DNA of 64,000 nt, taken from Variovorax sp. GTDB lineage: Bacteria > Pseudomonadota > Gammaproteobacteria > Burkholderiales > Burkholderiaceae_C. Under the pieces are notes generated by a model. It did not search any database, was not told where the DNA came from, and worked only from the letters and a program-made list of their open reading frames with translations. The number at the start of each line of letters is the position of its first letter. Position 1 is the stretch's first letter. Position numbers and translations under genes: made by a program. This document shows, piece by piece, positions 27,501 through 34,561 of this stretch. The stretch lies in NCBI GenBank assembly GCA_025352265.1, contig JANXTS010000019.1, positions 1-64,000 of the forward strand. The letters are read 5' to 3'.

Positions 27501-27732
27501 CTTTCGTGCTCTTGTCGAAGCGCGCTTCTTCGCAGAGCTCGTCGACCAGTGCCGGCGACGACACCACGATCACCGGCATGCCCGGCATGTCGAGCCAGTA
27601 GATGCCACCCAGCTCCTGGGCAATGCGCCACATGTCCATCACGGGGGATGCGGAATCGATCGACAGCAGGTTGCCGACGAAGGGCTTCTTCGCCGGATGG
27701 GGGATCGGATAGAGCGCGTTATTGCCTGCCAT
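24505..27732 (-). CDS. self-sufficient cytochrome P450:NADPH-P450 reductase, CYP102 (P450 BM3) type
   Basis: 1075 residues. The P450 domain spans about 1-470, with the oxygen-binding helix AGHETT at 270-275, ExxR at 329-332 and haem-ligand Cys411 in FGNGQRACIG. A flavodoxin-like FMN domain (about 490-640, LLVLHGSNLGSAEDLARQ) and an FAD/NADPH reductase domain (about 690-1075, ending YVLDVWAN) follow. Family members hydroxylate medium and long chain fatty acids near the omega end. Phe91 aligns with BM3 Phe87. The residues matching BM3 Arg47 and Tyr51 are Met52 and Val56, so carboxylate anchoring differs. A TetR gene lies 100 bases upstream on the same strand. Confidence 0.95.
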   Translation of the reverse strand: MAGNNALYPIPHPAKKPFVGNLLSIDSASPVMDMWRIAQELGGIYWLDMPGMPVIVVSSPALVDELCEEARFDKSTKGALRRLRAASHGLFTSDTHEPTWSKPHNILLANFSQRAMQAYHPMMLDIAEQLVTKWERLNFDDEVDVTRDMTALTLDTIGLCGFGYRFNSFYREGFHPFVDAMVRTLETVQDRRGLPLEEFLMKKQLAQQRKDIRFMHTMVEDIIRERRASGADIASKPDLLSYMIAGVDKKSGEKLDDKMIRDECIEFLIAGHETTSGLLSFATYFLLKNPDVMAKAQSEVDSVFGTDLTARPTYAQVNRLQYVLQILKESLRLYPTAPAISMRAKENTTIGGKYTIHKKNMVIMHALALHRDKGIWGENADQFNPDNFTREAERTRPANAFKPFGNGQRACIGRQFALQEAVLTLGMVIQRFKLIDHNDYQLKVKEALTIKPEGFKIKVEPRSPMALRSRPTTVLADAAASEVAGALAVPLTTRSARHGTSLLVLHGSNLGSAEDLARQLAEAGEMRGFSTTIASLDDYTERLPANGAVAIVSASYNGTAPDNAVDFWRWIEAADDSLNGVSYSVFGCGNTDWASTYQAVPRRIDERLSQLGAERIHARGEGDAREDMDGAFQDWADALWPVLNARFNIKTDATAAKAEALYTLEELPPPQLSGLVESLGAVALRVIVNDELQTKTGATPSDRSTRHIELALPEGVDYRAGDHLSVVPRNSPAQVERAMKRFGLSRDAHVRLKSAPGRKAFLPVDEVIAVERLLGDYVELQDVATRKQIGTMSEHTRCPVTQKAFGASTGGDEAAAAHYKSDVLVPRKSVLDLLEEFPACELPLAVYFEMLSPLSPRYYSISSSPKVDVARCSLTVGVVSAPARSGRGTFEGVCSNFLARAEPGDTVHGFVRATTADGFGLPQDASKPVIMIGPGTGLAPFRGFMQERAAQKTKGVVIGDAMLFFGCRHPEQDFIYAAELKAWADEGLVALHTAFSRAGGRKAYVQDLIREQADAVWKLIEAGATVYVCGDGSRMEPDVRRTLGDIAREHGKESAAWLAEMLAKQRYVLDVWANS

Positions 27733-27832
27733 GGGGAGCCTTGTTGGAGTCTTGCAGAGACTTGCTTTTCGGGTCGAAATGACTCCCGCAGTATTGGGAC
27801 CACCACGAGGGGCGACGTGGCGGGGTATTCCC

Positions 27833-28519
27833 TTAGCGCAGGCCGATCACGCGCCACGCGTAGCCGCACAGCGTGTTCACCATTTCGTCGGGCGACAGCA
27901 GCCCGTCGGGCCGGTACCACGTGTAGCAAAAGCCGGGCAGGCTGCACGCAACCAGCGCGGTAATCTTGGCATCGTCGAAATCGAGATCGCCGTCATTGCG
28001 CGCCTCTTCGAGCAGTGGACACATACGGTCGTAGAAGTGATGCGCCAGCTTGAGCGCCGCCGCCCGGTATTCGGGCCGATAGACCTGTGGCTCGCGATAG
28101 GCGAAGAAGGAGCAGGGGTGATGCGCGATGGTCAGGCGGATGAGCCGCTCGATGCCTTCCATGACCTTGACCACGGCACGCCGGCGATCGTCCTCAGGAA
28201 AGTCCATCGCCGTCAGGCAATCGACGGCCGGGTGCCACGACAGCGTCTCGAAGATTTCCTGCTTGTCGCGAAAGTAGTAGTAGACGAAGGGCTTGGTGAC
28301 GCCTAGCGCGCGCACGATCTGCGCCATCGTCGTGCTGGCATAGCCCTGCTCCGCAAAGAGCTGTGCCGCGATCTGCAGGATGCGCTCGCGTTGCTGATCG
28401 GTGCGTTGCGTGGCGGCGCGCTGTCGGCCTGTGGCTGCGTTCGATGCCTTGCTGGCTGAAGAAGCGGCGACAGAAGCAGTGGCAGAGGGTTTGCTCTGTA
28501 TCTCCGAAGTTATACCCAT
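27833..28519 (-). CDS. TetR-family transcriptional regulator
   Basis: 228 residues with a 40-residue Ala/Ser-rich leader before the DNA-binding domain (ILQIAAQLFAEQGYASTTMA and VTKPFVYYYFRDKQEIF). The C-terminal domain resembles TetR regulators of fatty acid or aromatic degradation. ATG 28519 sits in the middle of a perfect 12-bp palindrome that could be an autoregulatory operator. The P450 gene follows 100 bases downstream on the same strand, and the acyl-CoA carboxylase gene is divergent. It could control either or both. Confidence 0.87.
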   Translation of the reverse strand: MGITSEIQSKPSATASVAASSASKASNAATGRQRAATQRTDQQRERILQIAAQLFAEQGYASTTMAQIVRALGVTKPFVYYYFRDKQEIFETLSWHPAVDCLTAMDFPEDDRRRAVVKVMEGIERLIRLTIAHHPCSFFAYREPQVYRPEYRAAALKLAHHFYDRMCPLLEEARNDGDLDFDDAKITALVACSLPGFCYTWYRPDGLLSPDEMVNTLCGYAWRVIGLR

Positions 28520-28524
28520 GGGTA
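28513..28524. promoter_or_regulatory. palindrome TACCCATGGGTA over the TetR start codon
   Basis: A perfect 12-bp inverted repeat, TACCCA/TGGGTA, is centred on the start codon of the TetR gene in the divergent region shared with the acyl-CoA carboxylase. Size and position suit a TetR operator, but this is only a candidate: the palindrome includes the ATG and could be a coincidence of coding sequence. Confidence 0.35.
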
Positions 28525-28594
28525 GGATTGTTGGAGCACCTCGAGGGCAAGGCAAGCGCTCGCCTTTATCGATAACCCTGACAGAGACGCCACG

Positions 28595-31500
28595 GTGACT
28601 GCAGAAGCTACGCAACCGACGCGAGCCTGCCCTAAGACAAGGATCGAAGTGTTCAAGAAGGTGTTGATTGCCAACCGCGGCGAGATCGCGGTTCGGCTGG
28701 TGCGCGCGCTGCGCGACCTGGGCATCCTGAGCGTGGCAGTGCATGCGCAGGACGATGCGGCGGCGTTGCATGTTCGGTTGGCCGACACGGCGGTAGCGCT
28801 CGACACGACGGGGCCGGCTGCATACCTCGACATTGCGGGCTTGATCGCGGTCGCGCACGCACAGGGTTGCGATGCGGTGCATCCGGGCTATGGCTTCCTG
28901 AGTGAGCGGGCGGAATTCGCAGAGGCCTGCGCAGACGCCGGCCTGACCTTCATCGGCCCGACACCGGGGCAGCTCGCGCTGTTCGGCGACAAGGCGCGCG
29001 CCCGTGTGTTGGCCCTGCAGTGCGACGTGCCGGTGATGCCGGGTAGTGCGGGTGCGGTCACGTTGGCGGAGGCACAAAGCTTCTTCGCGGAGCAGCAGGC
29101 GCTGGGTGCCACGGTCATGCTCAAAGCCATCGGCGGCGGTGGTGGTCGCGGTATGCGCGCGGTGCTGAATGCGGACGCGCTGCCCGAGGCCTATGCCCGC
29201 TGCGCCTCCGAGGCCAGAGCAGCGTTCGGCGTCGAGGGCGTCTACGTGGAACGCTTGATGAACAACGCGAGGCACATTGAAGTGCAGGTGCTCGGGGACG
29301 GCACTTCGGTCGCGAGTCTTGGCGAGCGCGAATGCACGCTGCAGCGGCGCTTTCAGAAGCTGGTCGAGATCGCGCCGAGTCCGTCGCTGTCGCAAGCATT
29401 GCGCGAGCAGGTCACGCAGGCGGCATTACGCATGGCGAAGGCAGTGGGTTATCGCAGTCTGGGCACCTTCGAATTTCTGGTCGATGCCGAATCGAGCACC
29501 TTGCCCTTCGTCTTCATCGAGGCCAACGCGCGGCTTCAGGTCGAGCACACGGTGACCGAAGCGGTGACCGGTCTCGACCTCGTGCAATTGCAGATTGCCA
29601 TCGCAGCCAATGCTTCGTTGCGCGAGTTGGGCGTCGAGCCCGACCGAGCAGTCTTGCAACGTGGCTTCGCAGTGGAGTGGCGCATCAATGCGGAGACGCT
29701 GGACGCGCAGGGAAATGCGCGGCCGTCGGGCGGCGCTCTCGCACGCTTCGATCTGCCCTCAGGACCGGGGGTACGCGTCGACACGCACGGCTATGCCGGC
29801 CTCGCTCCGTCGCCGCACTACGACACGCTACTCGCCAAGCTCATCGTGCATTCGTCCTCGCCAAAATTTGCAGACGTGCTGCGCCGCTCCCTGGGCGCGC
29901 TGAACGAGTGCCGCATCGACGGTCTTGCGACGAATCTGTCGTTACTGCACGCGCTTGCTGCGCGGCCCGAATTCGCGACGCAGGTGGTGCACACGCGTTT
30001 CGTCGAGGCGCATCTGGCCGACCTGCTGGCCGACGCAGCGCGTATCGACCAGCGTAATGCGAAGGTCGGAGCTTCGACCAATGGCACCAATGGCACCGGT
30101 GGTGTCGGCGACGTAGCTAAGGCAACGCGGCAGAGCGAACCTGATACCTCGGTGGTCCGCGCGCCGATGCCCGCGAAGCTCGTGCAGTTCGACGTGGCTG
30201 TCGGTGAAGCAGTGCCTTTTGGCGCACAACTCGGCGTACTTGAAGCGATGAAGATGGAGCATCTGTTGCACGCGCCCTTTGCAGGCCGCGTGGTTGCAAT
30301 GCATGCGGCACCGGGCGACTACCTTGTCGAGGGACAGCCGCTGGTGCAACTCGAAGCGATGGACGCCGTGGCGGTGCAGACCGTAGCAGGCGCCGCGCAC
30401 GACCTCGACGCCATCCGTCCCGATCTGCAAAAGGTGATCGACCGCCATGCGCCGACGCTCGATGCCAACCGCGGCGCAGCAGTCGCCAAGCGACAAGCCC
30501 AGGGTGGTCGCACCGCTCGCGCCAACATCGCAGACCTGTGCAACTCGGCTGATGACACGGAGGTCGACGGCGGTAATTTCATCGAGTACGGCGCGCTCGC
30601 CATCGCAGCGCAAACACGCCGCCGCACGCTCGAAGACCTGGTCGCCAACACACCGGCCGACGGCATGATCACCGGCATCGGCAGCGTCAACGCAAAGCAG
30701 TTCGGTGCTGAGAAGTCGCGCTGCGCCGTGCTGGCTTACGACTACACCGTGCTGGCCGGCACGCAGGGCATGCGCAACCATCACAAGACCGATCGCATGT
30801 TGTCGATCGCGCACCAGCTCAAGCTGCCGGTGGTGCTGTTTGCAGAAGGTGGCGGCGGGCGACCGGGCGACACCGACATGCCCGTCGTAGCCGGACTCAA
30901 CAACCACACCTTCAGCCAGTTCGCGGCGCTGTCGGGCAAGGTGCCGGTCGTCGGCATCGTGCACGGGCGCTGCTTTGCCGGCAACGCCGCGCTGCTGGGC
31001 TGTGCCGACGTCATCATTGCGACCAAGGGCAGCAACATCGGCATGAGCGGGCCGGCCATGATCGAGGGCGGCGGGCTCGGCACCTTTTCGCCGGAGCAGA
31101 TCGGGCCGAGCGGCGTGCAATCGAAGAATGGGGTGATCGACATCCTGGTCGACGACGAGGCCGCAGCCGTCTCGGCGGCAAAGCAATACCTCTCGTACTT
31201 TCAGGGTGCGACGCGCGATTGGCAATGCGCAGACCCGCGCACCCTGCGGCATGTCGTGCCTGAAAACCGCCTGCGCGTGTACGAAGTGCGTGCGGCGATG
31301 CGCGGCGTCGCCGACACCGATTCGTTGCTCGAACTGCGCACCGGCTTCGGCGTCGGCATCGTCACTGCGTTGGCTCGCATCGAAGGGCGACCGGTCGGGC
31401 TGATGGCGAACAACCCGCATCACCTGGGCGGTGCCATCGATGTGGAGGCAGCCGACAAGTCCGCGCGCTTCATGCAGCTGTGCAACGCGCATGGCCTGCC

Positions 31501-31984
31501 GATCGTCGCGCTCTGCGACACGCCCGGCTTCATGGTCGGACCCGAGATCGAAGCGCAGGCACAAGTGCGTCACGTGTGCCGGATGTTCATGGTGGCGGCG
31601 CATTTGCGCGTGCCTTACTTCGCCGTCGTGCTGCGCAAGGGGTATGGCCTCGGCGCGCAAGCGATGACGGCCGGCGGCTTCGATGCGCCGGTGTTCACCG
31701 TGGCATGGCCGACCGGAGAGTTCGGCGCGATGGGGCTCGAAGGCGCGGTGCGGCTCGGCTTCAGGAAGGAGCTCGGTGCGGTGGCCGAAGGGGCAGAGCG
31801 CGATGCGCTGTTCAAGCAACTTGTGGCGCAGCAGTACACCAACGGCGAGGCCATCAACATGGCGCAAACGCTGGAAATCGATGCGGTGATCGATCCTGCC
31901 GACACGCGCAACTGGCTCGTTCGCGGGCTCCAATCGGCATCGCGCGGTGTGCGGGAAGCGACGCCCTATGTCGACACCTGGTAA
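28595..31984 (+). CDS. single-chain biotin-dependent acyl-CoA carboxylase
   Basis: 1129 residues combining all parts of the enzyme. The biotin carboxylase occupies about 20-470 (KVLIANRGEIAVRLVRALRD; ATP-grasp loop KAIGGGGGRGMRAV). The biotinyl domain has Lys553 in LEAMKMEH. Two crotonase-fold carboxyltransferase halves fill about 640-1129 (ARANIADLCNSADDTEVDGG; RPVGLMANNPHHLGGAID; CDTPGFMVGPEIE). Single-chain acyl-CoA carboxylases of this length are known, for example the long-chain LCC of mycobacteria and Rhodopseudomonas. Usual acetyl- or propionyl-CoA carboxylases are split. GTG 28595 is the longest start; GTG 28649 is also possible. Divergent from a TetR gene. Confidence 0.9.
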   Translation: MTAEATQPTRACPKTRIEVFKKVLIANRGEIAVRLVRALRDLGILSVAVHAQDDAAALHVRLADTAVALDTTGPAAYLDIAGLIAVAHAQGCDAVHPGYGFLSERAEFAEACADAGLTFIGPTPGQLALFGDKARARVLALQCDVPVMPGSAGAVTLAEAQSFFAEQQALGATVMLKAIGGGGGRGMRAVLNADALPEAYARCASEARAAFGVEGVYVERLMNNARHIEVQVLGDGTSVASLGERECTLQRRFQKLVEIAPSPSLSQALREQVTQAALRMAKAVGYRSLGTFEFLVDAESSTLPFVFIEANARLQVEHTVTEAVTGLDLVQLQIAIAANASLRELGVEPDRAVLQRGFAVEWRINAETLDAQGNARPSGGALARFDLPSGPGVRVDTHGYAGLAPSPHYDTLLAKLIVHSSSPKFADVLRRSLGALNECRIDGLATNLSLLHALAARPEFATQVVHTRFVEAHLADLLADAARIDQRNAKVGASTNGTNGTGGVGDVAKATRQSEPDTSVVRAPMPAKLVQFDVAVGEAVPFGAQLGVLEAMKMEHLLHAPFAGRVVAMHAAPGDYLVEGQPLVQLEAMDAVAVQTVAGAAHDLDAIRPDLQKVIDRHAPTLDANRGAAVAKRQAQGGRTARANIADLCNSADDTEVDGGNFIEYGALAIAAQTRRRTLEDLVANTPADGMITGIGSVNAKQFGAEKSRCAVLAYDYTVLAGTQGMRNHHKTDRMLSIAHQLKLPVVLFAEGGGGRPGDTDMPVVAGLNNHTFSQFAALSGKVPVVGIVHGRCFAGNAALLGCADVIIATKGSNIGMSGPAMIEGGGLGTFSPEQIGPSGVQSKNGVIDILVDDEAAAVSAAKQYLSYFQGATRDWQCADPRTLRHVVPENRLRVYEVRAAMRGVADTDSLLELRTGFGVGIVTALARIEGRPVGLMANNPHHLGGAIDVEAADKSARFMQLCNAHGLPIVALCDTPGFMVGPEIEAQAQVRHVCRMFMVAAHLRVPYFAVVLRKGYGLGAQAMTAGGFDAPVFTVAWPTGEFGAMGLEGAVRLGFRKELGAVAEGAERDALFKQLVAQQYTNGEAINMAQTLEIDAVIDPADTRNWLVRGLQSASRGVREATPYVDTW

Positions 31985-32060
31985 CACCTTCGCGCGGCGG
32001 CCGATCCCTTGAGCCGTCATTCGGTCATGGCGGCTCTCTACACTGAGCTGCTTTGCCCGC

Positions 32061-33368
32061 ATGAGCTTGCTTTCGTTTACTTTTTCGCCACGAAGATGGG
32101 TGGTTGCCGTCTTTGCAGCTGCCATCGTCGGCCTGCCCTTCGTCGTCTTTGCCGACGCACACGCTGCAGAAACGGTGCCGCGCTTGACTGCCAGTTGGGC
32201 GGTCGCAGCCCGCGACTACAACGAGCCCTCGCCAGTACCCGGCATCGCGACACCGCCAGCGCTGACGCTGCGCGACCAGACGGTGCGCGTGCGTGTCGAC
32301 CCTGCGGCCGGCGGCGCCTCGATGCGCGTGCGCTTTTCGAATGCGTTCGGTACCGCACCTTTGCATATCGCTGCTGCGAGCGTCGCACGCAGCACGGGCG
32401 GTGACGCGTTGTCGCCGGGGTCGATTCGGCCCCTGCGCTTCAACGGCCAGGGCGACGCGACCATCGCACCCGGCAACCAGGTCTGGAGCGACGCTGTGCG
32501 CCTCACAGTCACGCCGCGGCAGCCGCTCGCCGTCAGTGCCTACATTGACACCGAGACACGTGCGGCGACGGCCTTCACCGGGCCCGCACCGTTGAGTTGG
32601 CTGGTACCCGGCGACGCGACCGGCACTGCGAAACTGCAGCACGCCATCGTGTCGCCGTGGGGGCACTTCATCACTGGCATCGATGTTTCGTGGGAGCCTG
32701 CAGGGTCTTCGACTTCAAGTTCGATACCACCCGTCGTCGTCGCATTCGGTGACTCGATTACATACGGCGTGGGCGCTGTCAGTGGCACCGATGGCAGCTA
32801 CCCCACACGACTGGGGCAGGGCCCGCGCGCGCAGCCGGGCAGCGCCGTCAAAGTCGGAAACGGCGGCAGTGTCATCAATGTCGGCATCGGCGGCAACCGC
32901 CTGCTCACCGACGGCATCGGTCAGAAGGCGCTCGACCGTTTCGATCGCGACGTGCTGTCGCAAAGCGGCGTAACGCACACGATCATCCTGATCGGCACCA
33001 ACGACATCGGGCTGAGCAGCCTGCCGGGTGCCGCTCCGGTGACTGTCGATCAGCTCACCGCCGGAATGCAGCGGCTGATCGACAGTGGGCGCGTGCACGG
33101 CGTGAAGGTGCTGCTGGGCACTGTCACACCTTTCAAGGGTTCGGGCTATTGGTCGGATGAAAACGAAGCGACCCGGCAGGCATTGAATCGATGGATTCGC
33201 GGCCGACAGAGCATCCAGGGCGTGGTCGATTTCGACGTCGCGCTGCGTGACCGGAAAAATCCGATCATGTTCAATCCGAAGTTCGACAGCGGCGATCACC
33301 TGCACCCCAGCGATGCGGGTTATGCCGCGATGGCCGAGGCAGTCGACGTGCGTGAACTACAGCCCTGA
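32061..33368 (+). CDS. secreted SGNH/GDSL-family hydrolase
   Basis: 435 residues. The N-terminus RRWVVAVFAAAIVGLPFVVF...HAAE is a signal peptide. A beta-sandwich-like region (about 60-215) precedes the SGNH domain: GDS at 230-232 in VVAFGDSITYG, the Gly block (VGIGGNRLL), GTND at about 312-315, and the Asp-x-x-His of GDHLHPSDAGY near 411-414. Predicted periplasmic or secreted esterase, or carbohydrate deacetylase; substrate unknown. It begins 76 bases after the carboxylase stop. Confidence 0.88.
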   Translation: MSLLSFTFSPRRWVVAVFAAAIVGLPFVVFADAHAAETVPRLTASWAVAARDYNEPSPVPGIATPPALTLRDQTVRVRVDPAAGGASMRVRFSNAFGTAPLHIAAASVARSTGGDALSPGSIRPLRFNGQGDATIAPGNQVWSDAVRLTVTPRQPLAVSAYIDTETRAATAFTGPAPLSWLVPGDATGTAKLQHAIVSPWGHFITGIDVSWEPAGSSTSSSIPPVVVAFGDSITYGVGAVSGTDGSYPTRLGQGPRAQPGSAVKVGNGGSVINVGIGGNRLLTDGIGQKALDRFDRDVLSQSGVTHTIILIGTNDIGLSSLPGAAPVTVDQLTAGMQRLIDSGRVHGVKVLLGTVTPFKGSGYWSDENEATRQALNRWIRGRQSIQGVVDFDVALRDRKNPIMFNPKFDSGDHLHPSDAGYAAMAEAVDVRELQP

Positions 33369-33417
33369 CCACAGGATTTGCTGAATCGTGACCTGATCGC
33401 GGCGGCCGCTCTATCGT

Positions 33418-34143
33418 TTAAAGCAGCCTGAACACCAGCGGCATCAGCAACGCGGCGAGCACCACCTGCAGGCCGAGCGCCAGACCCGCGTAAGCGCCTG
33501 CATCCGCGTTCACGTGCAGCGCCCGCGCTGCGCCGATGCCGTGCGCCGCAGTGCCGAGGGCGAAGCCACGCGCTGCCCAGCCGCGCGATGTGGTCGAAAT
33601 GCCGAGGGCATCGAACAGGTACTTGCCCGAGAGTGCGCCGATCATCCCGGTCAGCACCGCGAACACCGCCGACAGCGCCGGGATGCCACCAATTTTTTCG
33701 GCGATGCCCATCGCCACAGGCGCAGTGACCGACTTGGGTGCCAGTGACAGCACGACGTCGTGTGGCAGCCCCACCGCCCAGCCCATCAGCAGCGCAGACC
33801 CGCTGGCCGCAGCGCCGCCGAGCAAGGCAGCCAACAGCAGCCGCCCATAGCGTTCGCGCAATTCGACGCGGCGTAACCATAGCGGCCAGGCGAGCGCGAC
33901 GACGGCAGGTCCGAGGAGGAAGTGAATGAACTGCGCACCTGCGAAGTAGGTCGGGTAGTCGACGCCGGTCGCAAGCAACCCGCAGGCAATCACCACCACT
34001 GACCACAGCACCGGGTTGGCCCACGGCGCGTTGTCTAGTCGGCTGTACGCGGCTTGTGTCAGCAGATAGACCACGAGCGTGGCCGTGAGTCCGAACAACG
34101 GCGTGGCAGACAGGTAGATCCACAGCTCGACGAATCGCGGCAT
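33418..34143 (-). CDS. lrgB: LrgB/CidB family membrane protein
   Basis: 241 residues with about seven transmembrane segments. The conserved PKSVTAPVAMGIAEKIGG and the Gly-rich GTAAHGIGAARAL match LrgB/YohK. The family was named for control of murein hydrolase activity. Later work links LrgAB to pyruvate transport, and the plant homologue PLGG1 (an LrgAB fusion) carries glycolate and glycerate. It follows lrgA by 18 bases. Confidence 0.9.
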   Translation of the reverse strand: MPRFVELWIYLSATPLFGLTATLVVYLLTQAAYSRLDNAPWANPVLWSVVVIACGLLATGVDYPTYFAGAQFIHFLLGPAVVALAWPLWLRRVELRERYGRLLLAALLGGAAASGSALLMGWAVGLPHDVVLSLAPKSVTAPVAMGIAEKIGGIPALSAVFAVLTGMIGALSGKYLFDALGISTTSRGWAARGFALGTAAHGIGAARALHVNADAGAYAGLALGLQVVLAALLMPLVFRLL

Positions 34144-34161
34144 GTCAGCTCTCGGAGGCTT

Positions 34162-34551
34162 TCACGGCGCTCGAGGCTTGCGCGGGCTCGGCGAGGTCGG
34201 GGGGCCTGATGTCGACCGCCGGTCGGGCCAATAAAAGACCAGCGCCGTCACTGCGAGGCCGATCCATGTCGATACGGCGATGACCAGCAGCATGCGGCCG
34301 CCGTACTGGCTCAACAACGACAGGTGCGTCATTACGCCGACACCGACCGGCACGAACAGCAGCGAAAGATGCGACAGCAAAAAGTTGGCGCATGCACCGA
34401 CCGATTCGCGCACCAGCGGAAACTGCAAAGCGATCAACAGCAAGATGAGGCCAAGCACCGGCCCCGGCAGCGGCAACGACAAGCCGCGCGATACAAGCTC
34501 GCCGATCGACTGGAACACCAGCAGCCATGCAAGTCCGCGCAAGCCTTGCAT
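34162..34551 (-). CDS. lrgA: LrgA/CidA family membrane protein
   Basis: 129 residues with four transmembrane segments. The conserved core is LPLPGPVLGLILLLIAL and LLFVPVGVGVMTHLSLL. A Pro/Ser/Arg-rich tail ends it. It pairs with LrgB. ATG 34551 was chosen because it gives the normal MQGLRGLAWLLVFQSIGEL start. It begins 10 bases after the stop of the FAD-linked oxidase gene, so it is cotranscribed with that gene. Confidence 0.88.
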   Translation of the reverse strand: MQGLRGLAWLLVFQSIGELVSRGLSLPLPGPVLGLILLLIALQFPLVRESVGACANFLLSHLSLLFVPVGVGVMTHLSLLSQYGGRMLLVIAVSTWIGLAVTALVFYWPDRRSTSGPPTSPSPRKPRAP

Positions 34552-34561
34552 CAGGCCGCCT

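Noticed and set aside
29942..32125. A 727-codon minus-strand frame opposite the acyl-CoA carboxylase
   Set aside because: Antisense shadow with no domain. The carboxylase motifs on the plus strand are unambiguous.
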